Assembly (NCBI RefSeq): GCF_001578705.1
Contig: NZ_KQ969038.1
Span: 390,075 to 454,074, forward strand
Reading direction: 5' to 3'
DNA length: 64,000 bases
DNA from: Streptococcus oralis
Lineage (GTDB): Bacteria; Bacillota; Bacilli; Lactobacillales; Streptococcaceae
The first letter of the stretch is position 1; every line of letters begins with the position of its first letter. A program made the translations under genes and the position numbers. Under the pieces are notes generated by a model. The model worked only from the letters and a program-made list of their open reading frames with translations, ran no database searches and was not told the origin of the DNA. Positions 57,001 through 64,000 of the stretch are shown piece by piece.

Positions 57001-57511
57001 TAACGCCAATGGGAACAAAAGAACCAAAGGAAATGCTGAGTTGATTTTACAAATTAATGCTTATCTTCCTGACACATATATTTCTGATCAACGACATAAG
57101 ATTGAAATTTACAAAAAAATTCGTCAAATTGACAATCGTGTCAACTACGAAGAACTACAAGAAGAATTGATGGATCGCTTTGGAGAATACCCAGATGTAG
57201 TAGCATATCTTTTAGAGATTGGTTTGGTCAAGTCATATTTTGACAAGGTATTTGTAGAACGTGTGGAAAGAAAGGAAAATAAGATTACAGTTCAATTTGA
57301 AAAAGTCACTCAACGACTATTCTTGGCTCAAGATTATTTTAAAGCCTTATCCGCAACGAACTTAAAGGCAGCTATAGCTGAGAATAAGGGATTAATGGAA
57401 GTCGTATTCGATGTCCGAAACAAGAAGGATTATGAAATTTTAGAAGGTTTGCTGATTTTTGGAGAAAGTTTATTAGAGATAAAAGAATCAAAGGAAGCAA
57501 ATCTTATTTGA
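54008..57511 (+). CDS. mfd: Mfd, transcription-repair coupling factor
   Basis: 1167 residues, full length. UvrB-like N-terminal part, the RNA polymerase interaction domain (YVVHHIHGIGQYLGIE), helicase motor with Walker A GDVGFGKTEVA, DEEQ box, TATPIPRTL, and QLRGRVGRS, then the TRCF C-terminal domain. Start is ATG at 54008 directly after the pth stop; translation may be by re-initiation. Confidence 0.97.
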   Translation: MVTLLDLFSENNQIKKWHQNLTDKKRQLILGLSTSTKALAIASSLKKENKIVLLTSTYGEAERIISDLLSILGEELVYPFLVDDSPMVEFLMSSQEKIISRVEALRFFSDPSKKGILVCNIAASRLILPSPTRFKESIIKIAVGEESDQHDLIHKLKEIGYRKVTQVQTQGEFSIRGDILDIFEMSQLEPFRIEFFGDEVDGIRTFEVETQLSKENQTELAIFPASDMLLREKDYQRGQSALEKQISKTQSPILKSYLEEILSSFHQKQVHSDSRKFLSLCYDKTWTVFDYIEKDTPVFFDDYQKLMNQYEALERELAQYFTEDLQNGKSFSEMQYFADTEQTYKKRSPVTFFSNLQKGLGNLKFDHIYQFNQYPMQEFFNQFSFLKEEIERYKKMDYTIVLQSSNSMGSKTLEDVLEEYQIKLDSRDKSSICKESVNLIEGNLRHGFHFVDEKILLITEHEIFQKKLKRRFRRQHTSNAERLKDYNELEKGDYVVHHIHGIGQYLGIETIEIKGIHRDYVSVQYQNGDQISIPVEQIHLLSKYVSSDGKAPKLNKLNDGHFKKVKQKVKNQVEDIADDLIKLYSERSQLKGFAFSADDDDQHAFDDAFPYVETDDQLRSIEEIKRDMQDSHPMDRLLVGDVGFGKTEVAMRAAFKAVNDHKQVVVLVPTTVLAQQHYTNFKERFQNFAVNIDVLSRFRSKKEQAETLEKLKNGQVDILIGTHRVLSKDVVFSDLGLMIIDEEQRFGVKHKETLKELKKQVDVLTLTATPIPRTLHMSMLGIRDLSVIETPPTNRYPVQTYVLEKNDSVVRDAVLREMERGGQVYYLYNKVDTIDQKVSELQELIPEASIGYVHGQMSEIQLENTLLDFIEGQYDILVTTTIIETGVDIPNANTLFIENADHMGLSTLYQLRGRVGRSNRIAYAYLMYRPEKSISEVSEKRLEAIKGFTELGSGFKIAMRDLSIRGAGNLLGKSQSGFIDSVGFELYSQLLEEAIAKRNANGNKRTKGNAELILQINAYLPDTYISDQRHKIEIYKKIRQIDNRVNYEELQEELMDRFGEYPDVVAYLLEIGLVKSYFDKVFVERVERKENKITVQFEKVTQRLFLAQDYFKALSATNLKAAIAENKGLMEVVFDVRNKKDYEILEGLLIFGESLLEIKESKEANLI

Positions 57512-57568
57512 CATTTTTCTTCTATAAAAAGGATAAAAATGGTACAATAATAATTTGAGGTAATAAAA

Positions 57569-57835
57569 ATGAGATTAGACAAGTATTTAAAAGTATCACG
57601 AATTATTAAGCGCCGCACAGTCGCAAAAGAAGTAGCAGATAAAGGTAGAATCAAGGTGAATGGAATCTTGGCCAAAAGTTCAACGGATTTGAAAGTTGAT
57701 GACCAAGTTGAAATTCGCTTTGGAAATAAGTTGTTGCTTGTTAAAGTACTAGAGATGAAAGATAGTACGAAAAAAGAAGATGCAGCAGGCATGTATGAAA
57801 TTATCAGTGAAACACGGGTAGAAGAAAATGTCTAA
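57569..57835 (+). CDS. rqcP: RqcP-like S4 protein
   Basis: 88 residues. S4 domain, [32 protein letters not shown], the Hsp15/YabO (RqcP) type, which acts on stalled 50S subunits with RqcH. Overlaps divIC by 8 bases. TGGTACAAT before it is an extended -10. Confidence 0.92.
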   Translation: MRLDKYLKVSRIIKRRTVAKEVADKGRIKVNGILAKSSTDLKVDDQVEIRFGNKLLLVKVLEMKDSTKKEDAAGMYEIISETRVEENV

Positions 57836-58196
57836 AAATATTGTACAGATGAACAATCCTTTTATTCAAAATGAGCACCAACGTCGTCGTTACCTGATGA
57901 AGGAAAGACAAAAGAGGAATCGCTTTATGGGTTGGGTTCTTATTTTGATGATTTTGTTGTTTATTTTACCAACTTATAACTTGGCCCAAAGCTATAATCA
58001 GTTATTACAACGTCGTCAGCAATTGACAGAGTTGAAAGAGCAGTACAAAACTCTTAGTGATGAAAAGGATAAGGAATCTGCTTTTGCTGCAAAGTTGAAA
58101 GATGAAGACTATGTAGCAAAATATGCACGCGCCAAGTACTATTACTCAAAGAAACGAGAAGCAATTTATACAATTCCTGATTTGCTTCCGAGGTAA
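57828..58196 (+). CDS. divIC: DivIC (FtsB-like) division protein
   Basis: 122 residues: basic cytoplasmic tail, one membrane helix ([19 protein letters not shown], about 35-53), extracellular coiled coil ([23 protein letters not shown]), and the family's C-terminal [20 protein letters not shown]. It works with FtsL and DivIB at the septum. Confidence 0.94.
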   Translation: MSKNIVQMNNPFIQNEHQRRRYLMKERQKRNRFMGWVLILMILLFILPTYNLAQSYNQLLQRRQQLTELKEQYKTLSDEKDKESAFAAKLKDEDYVAKYARAKYYYSKKREAIYTIPDLLPR

Positions 58197-58200
58197 AGTC

Positions 58201-58323
58201 ATGGAAAATTTATTAGAAGTTGTTGAGCAGTTTTTAAGTTTATCAGATGAAAAATTAGAGGAATTAGCAACTAAAAATCATTTATTACGAGTACAAGAAG
58301 AAAGGGAAGGGAAGAATGCGTAA
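58201..58323 (+). CDS. Small acidic protein of unknown function
   Basis: 40 residues (MENLLEVVEQFLSLSDEKLE...), acidic and helical. It lies 4 bases after divIC and overlaps the next gene by 8 bases. Conserved position in pneumococcus. ORF callers may use a wrong upstream start at 58123 inside divIC. Confidence 0.75.
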   Translation: MENLLEVVEQFLSLSDEKLEELATKNHLLRVQEEREGKNA

Positions 58324-59587
58324 GTTCTTAGTAGTGTTATCACTACTATCTGTTTTTATCATAACTTCAAGAGTAGTTAGCACGGAAAAACAGCTTCCTT
58401 ACTCTTCACAAGAAATTTATTATCTAACTGAGTCTGATCATGGATTTTACTATAAAGAAGCCCTTGAATCGCCAATGGTTTATGGAGAAACAGCTGTCTA
58501 TTCTAATGAAGATCTTGTAAAGGAGTCTGGTAAATTGACTCCTGGAACAACCTTTAAAATCGTAGAATGGCGTTTGAATAGACAAGGTATTCCTGTTTTT
58601 AAATTAGACAATCACCAGTTTATCCTTGCAGATAAGCGCTTAGTCTATGATCAAAGTCAAGTTCAAACTCAAAATAGACAAGTATGGTTGGACCCGGGTT
58701 TTGTCATCTATAACAGTCCTTATGTTGCTAAAGAAATTTCTTCATCCCTCTCTCCCTATCAACGCGTAACAGTGGATAGAACCCTCTTTGCTGAGGGACA
58801 AGAATTTCTTCATATTGATCAAGTTGGGTGGGTATCCAAAGAGTTCGTCTCAGAAGAAGACAATCGTATCCAGAAGGTTCAAGAAGTTTTATCAAACAAC
58901 TATCAGAATGAAAATTATTCTATTTATGTTAAACAGCTGAGTACAGGAAAAGAAGCTGGGGTGAATGAAGACAGCAAACTCTATGCGGCCAGCATCTTGA
59001 AGCTAGCCTATCTTTATTACGCTCAAGATAAGATAAATCAAGGGGAATATACGCTGAACAGTAACTTCAAGTATATCCCAGAGGTAAATAGCTTTCCCGG
59101 ATCCTATAAACCAGAAGGTAGCGGTAGTTTACCTAAAACAGGAGACAACAAAGACTACAGCCTCCAACAATTAATTACTAAGGTAACAAAGGAGTCTGAC
59201 AATGTTGCTCATAATATTTTGGGTTATTATGTGACCAATCAATCTGACGGGGCTTTTAAAGAAAAAATGTCTACCATTATGGGTGAAGATTGGGATGTGA
59301 ATGATAAATTGACTTCTTCAAAAATGGCTGGAAAGGTCATGGAAGCTATTTATAATCAGAATGGCTTTGTACTAGAGTCTCTAAGCAAGACGAATTTTGA
59401 TAACCAACGAATTGCGAAAGGTGTTTCGGTTAAGGTAGCTCATAAAATTGGAGATGCTGACGAGTTCAAACATGATACTGCCATTGTCTTTACAGACTCA
59501 CCTTTCGTTCTCTCTATTTTCACTAAAAATTCTGATTATGACACCATTGCTAAGATAGCCAAGGATGTCTATGAGGTTCTAAAATGA
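58316..59587 (+). CDS. Secreted class A beta-lactamase-fold protein
   Basis: 423 residues. Signal peptide or anchor (1-20), SH3-like region (about 55-185), then a serine hydrolase domain with SxxK at S226-K229 (SILK), SDN at 294-296 and K377-I-G in place of KTG. This is the penicilloyl serine transferase fold. Sitting between divIC and tilS points to a cell-wall role and not resistance. No activity can be claimed. Family: PF13354-like. Confidence 0.83.
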   Translation: MRKFLVVLSLLSVFIITSRVVSTEKQLPYSSQEIYYLTESDHGFYYKEALESPMVYGETAVYSNEDLVKESGKLTPGTTFKIVEWRLNRQGIPVFKLDNHQFILADKRLVYDQSQVQTQNRQVWLDPGFVIYNSPYVAKEISSSLSPYQRVTVDRTLFAEGQEFLHIDQVGWVSKEFVSEEDNRIQKVQEVLSNNYQNENYSIYVKQLSTGKEAGVNEDSKLYAASILKLAYLYYAQDKINQGEYTLNSNFKYIPEVNSFPGSYKPEGSGSLPKTGDNKDYSLQQLITKVTKESDNVAHNILGYYVTNQSDGAFKEKMSTIMGEDWDVNDKLTSSKMAGKVMEAIYNQNGFVLESLSKTNFDNQRIAKGVSVKVAHKIGDADEFKHDTAIVFTDSPFVLSIFTKNSDYDTIAKIAKDVYEVLK

Positions 59588-60861
59588 GGGAGCAGGATTT
59601 TTTAAATCATTTTCTCCAAAAAGAGTATTTCAAAAAACATTCTAAGGTCGTATTAGCTCTGTCTGGTGGATTGGATTCGATGTTTTTATTCCATCTATTG
59701 TCTACTTATCAAAATGAGTTGGAAATTGAGCTGATTGTAGCACATGTCAATCACAAGCAGAGAAGTGAGTCTGACTGGGAGGAAAATGAACTAAGGAAGT
59801 TAGCTGATGCAGCTGAACTTCCTATTTATATCACAAGTTTTTCAGGAGACTTTTCAGAAGCGCGTGCTCGAGAGTTTCGCTATGATTTTTTTAGAAAAAT
59901 CATGAAAGAGGTTGGAGCGACTGCCTTGGTCACTGCCCACCATGCAGATGATCAGGTTGAAACGATTTTGATGCGGTTCATTCGCGGAAGTAGGCTACGT
60001 CATTTGACAGGAATAAAAGAAAGTCAAGTAGTTGATGATATTGAAATCCTCCGTCCCTTGTTGCATTTTCATAAAAAGGATTTTCCACCAATTGTTCATT
60101 TCGAAGATCAAACAAATCAGGAAAATACCTATTTTCGCAATCGCATTCGGAATAGGTATTTACCAGAACTTGAAAAAGAAAATCCTCGTCTTAAATCCGC
60201 CCTTTTAGATTTAGGAAGGGAGATTTCAGATTACCAAGTAGCCATAACGGAGCTTTCTAAACAGATTGATGTGGAAGATTTGAATGAGCTCTTTTCATTC
60301 TCACAACAAACTCAAGGAGTCTTGCTCCAGAACTATCTTAATCAATTTCCAGACTTAAATCTGACGAAGGCTCAGTTTGCTGAAGTTCGACAGATTTTAG
60401 CAACGAAAAGTCAGTATCGTCATTCTCTTAAAAATGGCTATGAATTGATAAAAGAGTATCAATATTTTCGAGTTTGCAAAATCAGTCCACAGGCTGATGA
60501 AAAGGAAGATGAACTTGTGTTACACTATCAAAATCAAGTTCGATATATGGGTCATTTATTTTCCTTTGGCATTCCTATTGAAGGGGACGCTGTTCAAAAA
60601 ATAATAGTTTCACGGGAAACACCTGTATATATTAGATGTCGAAAATCTGGCGATGTTCTTATTCTGAATGGGCATCGAAAGAAACTGAGACGTTTATTTA
60701 TAGATTTGAAAATCCCTATTGAAAAACGAAAAACAACCCCTATTATTGAGCAATTTGGAGAAATTGTCTCAATTTTAGGAATTGCTATCAGTGATTTGAG
60801 TAAAAACACGAAAAATGATATAATGAACACTGTACTTTATATAGAAAAAATAGATAGGTAA
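59584..60861 (+). CDS. tilS: TilS, tRNA-Ile lysidine synthetase
   Basis: 425 residues. PP-loop SGGLDS (27-32), [18 protein letters not shown]... and [17 protein letters not shown]. Modifies the CAU anticodon of a tRNA-Ile. Overlaps the upstream gene by 4 bases. Carries a parS-like sequence near its 3' end. Confidence 0.96.
   Translation: MREQDFLNHFLQKEYFKKHSKVVLALSGGLDSMFLFHLLSTYQNELEIELIVAHVNHKQRSESDWEENELRKLADAAELPIYITSFSGDFSEARAREFRYDFFRKIMKEVGATALVTAHHADDQVETILMRFIRGSRLRHLTGIKESQVVDDIEILRPLLHFHKKDFPPIVHFEDQTNQENTYFRNRIRNRYLPELEKENPRLKSALLDLGREISDYQVAITELSKQIDVEDLNELFSFSQQTQGVLLQNYLNQFPDLNLTKAQFAEVRQILATKSQYRHSLKNGYELIKEYQYFRVCKISPQADEKEDELVLHYQNQVRYMGHLFSFGIPIEGDAVQKIIVSRETPVYIRCRKSGDVLILNGHRKKLRRLFIDLKIPIEKRKTTPIIEQFGEIVSILGIAISDLSKNTKNDIMNTVLYIEKIDR
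60607..60620. promoter_or_regulatory. parS-like site within tilS
   Basis: GTTTCACGGGAAAC, one mismatch from the core (CACGTG to CACGGG), followed by A as in the consensus. Right of dnaA by 11 kb. Confidence 0.6.
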
Positions 60862-60865
60862 AAAG

Positions 60866-61408
60866 ATGTTAGAACACGATATTAAAAAAATCCTCGTTTC
60901 ACATGATGAAATTACAGAAGCAGCTAAAAAGCTAGGTGCGCAACTAACAAAAGAATATGAGGGGAAAAATCCAATTCTTGTTGGAATTTTGAAAGGATCG
61001 ATTCCTTTTATGGCTGAATTGGTCAAACATATTGATACGCATATTGAGATGGACTTCATGATGGTATCTAGCTACCATGGTGGAACAGCAAGTAGTGGTG
61101 TGATCAATATCAAGCAAGACGTGACTCAAGATATCAAGGGAAGACATATTCTATTTGTAGAAGATATCATCGATACAGGTCAAACTTTGAAGAATTTGAA
61201 AGATATGTTTATTGCAAGAGAGGCAGCTTCGGTTAAAATTGCGACTTTGTTGGACAAACCAGAGGGACGTGTTGTTGAAATTGAAGCGGATTATACTTGC
61301 TTTACTATTCCAAATGAGTTTGTTGTAGGATATGGTTTGGACTACAAAGAAAATTATCGTAATCTTCCTTATGTTGGAGTGTTGAAAGAGGAAGTTTATT
61401 CAAATTAG
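60866..61408 (+). CDS. hpt: Hypoxanthine-guanine phosphoribosyltransferase
   Basis: 180 residues. PRPP loop [14 protein letters not shown]; purine salvage. Four bases after tilS; AGGTAAAAAG site. Operon with tilS and ftsH, the common arrangement in Firmicutes. Confidence 0.97.
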   Translation: MLEHDIKKILVSHDEITEAAKKLGAQLTKEYEGKNPILVGILKGSIPFMAELVKHIDTHIEMDFMMVSSYHGGTASSGVINIKQDVTQDIKGRHILFVEDIIDTGQTLKNLKDMFIAREAASVKIATLLDKPEGRVVEIEADYTCFTIPNEFVVGYGLDYKENYRNLPYVGVLKEEVYSN

Positions 61409-61423
61409 AAAGAGCATTCTTTA

Positions 61424-63382
61424 ATGAAAAAACAAAATAATGGTTTAGTTAGAAATCCATTTCTATACTTGTTAATTATCTTCTTCCTTGTGACAGGGTT
61501 CCAGTATTTTTACTCTGGAAATACTGCTGGACGAAGCGAAAAAATTAACTATACAGAATTGGTAAAAGAAATTACAGCAGACAATGTAAAAGAATTGACC
61601 TATCAGCCAAATGGTAGCATCATTGAGGTGTCTGGTGTTTATAAAAATCCTAAGACTAGTAAAGAAGAAACAGGGATTCAATTTTTCACTCCTACTGCTA
61701 CAAAAGTAGAAAGATTCTCAAGTACCATTCTTCCGTCGGATTCAACAGTTTCAGAATTGCAAAAACTTGCTTCTGAACATCAGGCTGAGGTAACGGTTAA
61801 ACATGAGAGTTCAAGTGGTATGTGGATCAATATCCTTGTCTCTGTTGTGCCATTTGCTATTCTCTTCTTCTTCCTATTTTCTATGATGGGAAATATGGGA
61901 GGAAATAATAGTCGAAATCCAATGAGTTTTGGACGTAGCAAGGCCAAAGCTGCTAACAAAGAAGATATCAAGGTACGATTCTCAGATGTTGCAGGTGCCG
62001 AGGAAGAAAAACAAGAATTAGTCGAAGTTGTTGAATTCCTAAAAGATCCAAAACGATTTACAAAGCTTGGTGCGCGTATTCCTGCGGGTGTTCTTTTGGA
62101 GGGACCTCCCGGGACAGGTAAGACTTTACTTGCTAAGGCAGTTGCTGGGGAAGCAGGAGTTCCATTCTTTAGCATCTCAGGTTCTGACTTTGTAGAAATG
62201 TTTGTCGGAGTTGGTGCAAGTCGTGTTCGTTCCCTTTTTGAGGATGCAAAAAAAGCAGCGCCAGCTATCATCTTTATCGATGAAATTGATGCTGTTGGTC
62301 GCCAACGTGGTGTCGGCCTCGGTGGAGGAAATGATGAACGTGAACAAACCTTGAACCAACTCTTGATTGAAATGGATGGTTTTGAGGGCAATGAAGGAAT
62401 TATCGTTATCGCTGCGACAAACCGTTCAGATGTTCTAGATCCAGCTCTTCTCCGTCCAGGACGTTTCGATAGAAAAGTCTTGGTTGGTCGCCCTGATGTT
62501 AAAGGTCGTGAGGCAATTTTGAAAGTTCACGCTAAAAACAAACCTCTAGCAGATGATGTTGATTTGAAATTAGTGGCTCAACAAACCCCAGGTTTTGTTG
62601 GTGCTGACTTGGAAAATGTTCTAAACGAGGCCGCCTTGGTTGCAGCCCGTCGCAACAAGTCAGTCATTGATGCTTCAGATATTGATGAGGCAGAGGACAG
62701 AGTGATTGCTGGTCCATCTAAGAAAGATAAAACAGTATCACAAAGAGAACGTGAATTGGTTGCCTACCACGAGGCTGGACATACAATTGTTGGTTTAGTC
62801 TTGTCAAATGCTCGTGTTGTTCATAAAGTGACCATCGTGCCACGTGGACGTGCAGGCGGATACATGATTGCACTTCCTAAAGAAGATCAAATGCTTCTTT
62901 CTAAAGAAGATATGAAAGAGCAATTGGCAGGTTTGATGGGTGGTCGTGTAGCTGAAGAGATTATCTTTAATGTCCAAACTACAGGAGCTTCAAATGACTT
63001 TGAACAAGCTACTCAGATGGCGCGTGCAATGGTCACTGAATATGGTATGAGTGAAAAACTTGGCCCAGTTCAATACGAAGGAAATCATGCTATGTTTGGT
63101 GCACAAAGTCCTCAAAAATCAATTTCAGAGCAAACAGCCTATGAGATTGATGAGGAAGTGCGTTCATTATTAAATGAAGCACGAAACAAAGCAGCTGAAA
63201 TTATTCAATCAAATCGTGAAACCCACAAGTTGATTGCAGAAGCCTTGTTGAAATACGAAACATTGGATAGTACACAGATTAAATCTCTTTACGAAACAGG
63301 AAAAATGCCTGAGACTGTAGAAGAGGAATCTCATGCACTATCTTATGATGAAGTAAAATCAAAAATGAGTGAAGAAAAATAA
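61424..63382 (+). CDS. ftsH: FtsH, membrane AAA+ zinc protease
   Basis: 652 residues. Two membrane helices (about 11-30 and 133-155) around an outer domain; AAA+ with Walker A GPPGTGKT (227-234), Walker B FIDEID, SRH and the zinc site HEAGH (449-453). Degrades membrane and regulatory proteins. Confidence 0.98.
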   Translation: MKKQNNGLVRNPFLYLLIIFFLVTGFQYFYSGNTAGRSEKINYTELVKEITADNVKELTYQPNGSIIEVSGVYKNPKTSKEETGIQFFTPTATKVERFSSTILPSDSTVSELQKLASEHQAEVTVKHESSSGMWINILVSVVPFAILFFFLFSMMGNMGGNNSRNPMSFGRSKAKAANKEDIKVRFSDVAGAEEEKQELVEVVEFLKDPKRFTKLGARIPAGVLLEGPPGTGKTLLAKAVAGEAGVPFFSISGSDFVEMFVGVGASRVRSLFEDAKKAAPAIIFIDEIDAVGRQRGVGLGGGNDEREQTLNQLLIEMDGFEGNEGIIVIAATNRSDVLDPALLRPGRFDRKVLVGRPDVKGREAILKVHAKNKPLADDVDLKLVAQQTPGFVGADLENVLNEAALVAARRNKSVIDASDIDEAEDRVIAGPSKKDKTVSQRERELVAYHEAGHTIVGLVLSNARVVHKVTIVPRGRAGGYMIALPKEDQMLLSKEDMKEQLAGLMGGRVAEEIIFNVQTTGASNDFEQATQMARAMVTEYGMSEKLGPVQYEGNHAMFGAQSPQKSISEQTAYEIDEEVRSLLNEARNKAAEIIQSNRETHKLIAEALLKYETLDSTQIKSLYETGKMPETVEEESHALSYDEVKSKMSEEK

Positions 63383-63386
63383 CCCC

Positions 63387-63409
63387 AGAGAGGCCATGCC
63401 TCTCTTTTT
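63387..63409 (+). terminator. ftsH terminator
   Basis: AGAGAGGC, loop CAT, GCCTCTCT, TTTT. It insulates comX from ftsH. The ComE box begins 5 bases later. Confidence 0.88.
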
Positions 63410-63413
63410 GTGT

Positions 63414-63481
63414 GCAGTTGAGAGTGGAAAGGGAACAGAAGAGGAGAAGAAGATCAAAGGCTGGATGCTTTCTGCTAGACT
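63414..63481 (+). promoter_or_regulatory. comX promoter with ComE box
   Basis: GCAGTTGAG, 12 bases, ACAGAAGAG (63414-63443), a partly degenerate second half, and a -10 TAGACT (63476-63481) 32 bases downstream. The same layout as comCDE. Confidence 0.86.
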
Positions 63482-63502
63482 AAAGGTAGAAAGGAGAGGT
63501 CT

Positions 63503-63976
63503 ATGAATCTGAAAGAGTTGTATGAAGAAAGTAAAGGGATTGTAAACAAGTGCCGCAAAGAATACCATTTACATCTGTGGGAGAAAGAGGACTGGGACCA
63601 GGAGGGAATGATGTGCCTGTATGAGCTAGTGGATCACCATCCAGAGTTACTAGAGGGTGAGCGCCATCGACTATATGTCTGCTTTAAAACCAAATTCCGA
63701 AATCGTATCTTGGACTACATCCGCAAACAGGAAAGTCATAAGCGCCGTTTCGATAAAGAGCCCTATGAAGAGGTAAGTGAAATCAGTCATCGTCTAGGAG
63801 AAAAAGGTCTTAGGCTGGATGATTATTATCTCTTTCATGAGCTTCTAAAGAATTACAGAGCAAGTCAGGTTAAAGAAAAACAAGAACAACTTGATCGTCT
63901 GATGGGAGGAGAATGCTTCAAAGGTAGAAAGAACCTTCTGAGAGAATTAAGCATCGTGTTCAGTGATTTTAGGTAA
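63503..63976 (+). CDS. comX: ComX (SigX), competence sigma factor
   Basis: 157 residues, ATG with AAAGGAG before it. Sigma-70-like small factor: KCRKEYHLHLWEKEDWDQEGMMCLYEL region 2, FKTKFRNRILDYIRKQESHKRRFDKEPYEE conserved in streptococcal SigX, and region 4 at the C-terminus. It directs transcription from the TACGAATA boxes seen before comFA and cbpD. A second copy elsewhere is likely, as in pneumococcus, but cannot be seen here. The last 24 bases hold nothing I can name. Confidence 0.95.
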   Translation: MNLKELYEESKGIVNKCRKEYHLHLWEKEDWDQEGMMCLYELVDHHPELLEGERHRLYVCFKTKFRNRILDYIRKQESHKRRFDKEPYEEVSEISHRLGEKGLRLDDYYLFHELLKNYRASQVKEKQEQLDRLMGGECFKGRKNLLRELSIVFSDFR

Positions 63977-64000
63977 AACTGAAAATAGTCAAAAAATCCC

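Noticed and set aside
58316-59587. Antibiotic-resistance beta-lactamase
   Set aside because: Fold motifs are present but the KTG is altered and the location in a conserved core operon argues for a housekeeping wall role.
61780-62391. 203-codon minus-strand ORF opposite ftsH
   Set aside because: Antisense to the AAA+ domain, low complexity (Ser/Pro-rich), no promoter or ribosome site.

Overview
This window looks like the replication-origin region of a Mitis-group Streptococcus. It is close to S. pneumoniae, S. mitis, S. oralis or S. infantis, but probably not S. pneumoniae itself. The evidence is the gene order clpC-ctsR ... comFC-comFA ... tsf-rpsB-pcsB-mreDC ... recF-guaB-trpS ... comEDC-tRNA-Arg-rlmH-htrA-parB-oriC-dnaA-dnaN ... 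mfd-divIC-tilS-hpt-ftsH-comX, the competence boxes, choline-binding repeats in CbpD, and a CSP that is not one of the two pneumococcal types I know. The DNA is AT-rich, without IS elements, CRISPR arrays or phage genes. Apart from a few accessory genes it is compact chromosomal backbone.

Layout. 1-5960: clpC (cut by the window edge) and its repressor ctsR with a CtsR operator, a small AT-rich orphan membrane protein, and a four-gene thiamine-precursor ABC operon behind a TPP riboswitch. 6-9.9 kb: polA and the competence lysin cbpD with its ComX box. 9.9-16 kb: veg, dnaB, rplI, gdpP, then an isolated thiolase between two terminators, and hpf. 16-20.2 kb: comFC-comFA (ComX box), yigZ, a PH-domain gene, cysK. 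20.3-31.5 kb: tsf/rpsB, pcsB with a WalR box, mreD/mreC, the ECF energy module, pgsA, rodZ and an M16 peptidase pair. 31.6-43.6 kb: yaaA, recF, guaB, trpS, an ABC-F ATPase with one degenerate ATP site, a YfhO-type membrane protein, yhgE and a divergent TetR regulator sharing two operator copies. 43.6-46.3 kb: tRNA-Asn, tRNA-Glu, comE, comD, comC and tRNA-Arg. 46.3-52 kb: rlmH, htrA (CiaR box), parB, oriC, dnaA, dnaN. 52-64 kb: DUF951, ychF, pth, mfd, rqcP, divIC, a beta-lactamase-fold protein, tilS, hpt, ftsH and comX.

How the genes work together. The clearest system is the natural-competence circuit, with all levels visible. ComC gives a CSP, ComD and ComE sense and relay it, ComE boxes of matching architecture sit before comC and comX, and ComX boxes precede cbpD (fratricide lysin) and comFA-comFC (DNA uptake). 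The origin carries DnaA boxes in three intergenic regions and parS sites for an orphan ParB. A second theme is cell-wall growth and division: pcsB, mreCD, rodZ, divIC and ftsH.

I did not find a convincing wholly new system. The most interesting observations are the CSP variant, leaderless architecture at the comFA/yigZ divergent promoters, the paired TetR operators, the coherently degenerate ABC-F site, read-through geometry between comCDE and flanking tRNAs, a GNRA-capped hairpin at the predicted 5' end of cbpD mRNA, and the genomic position of polA. All are from reading the sequence; no search was run.
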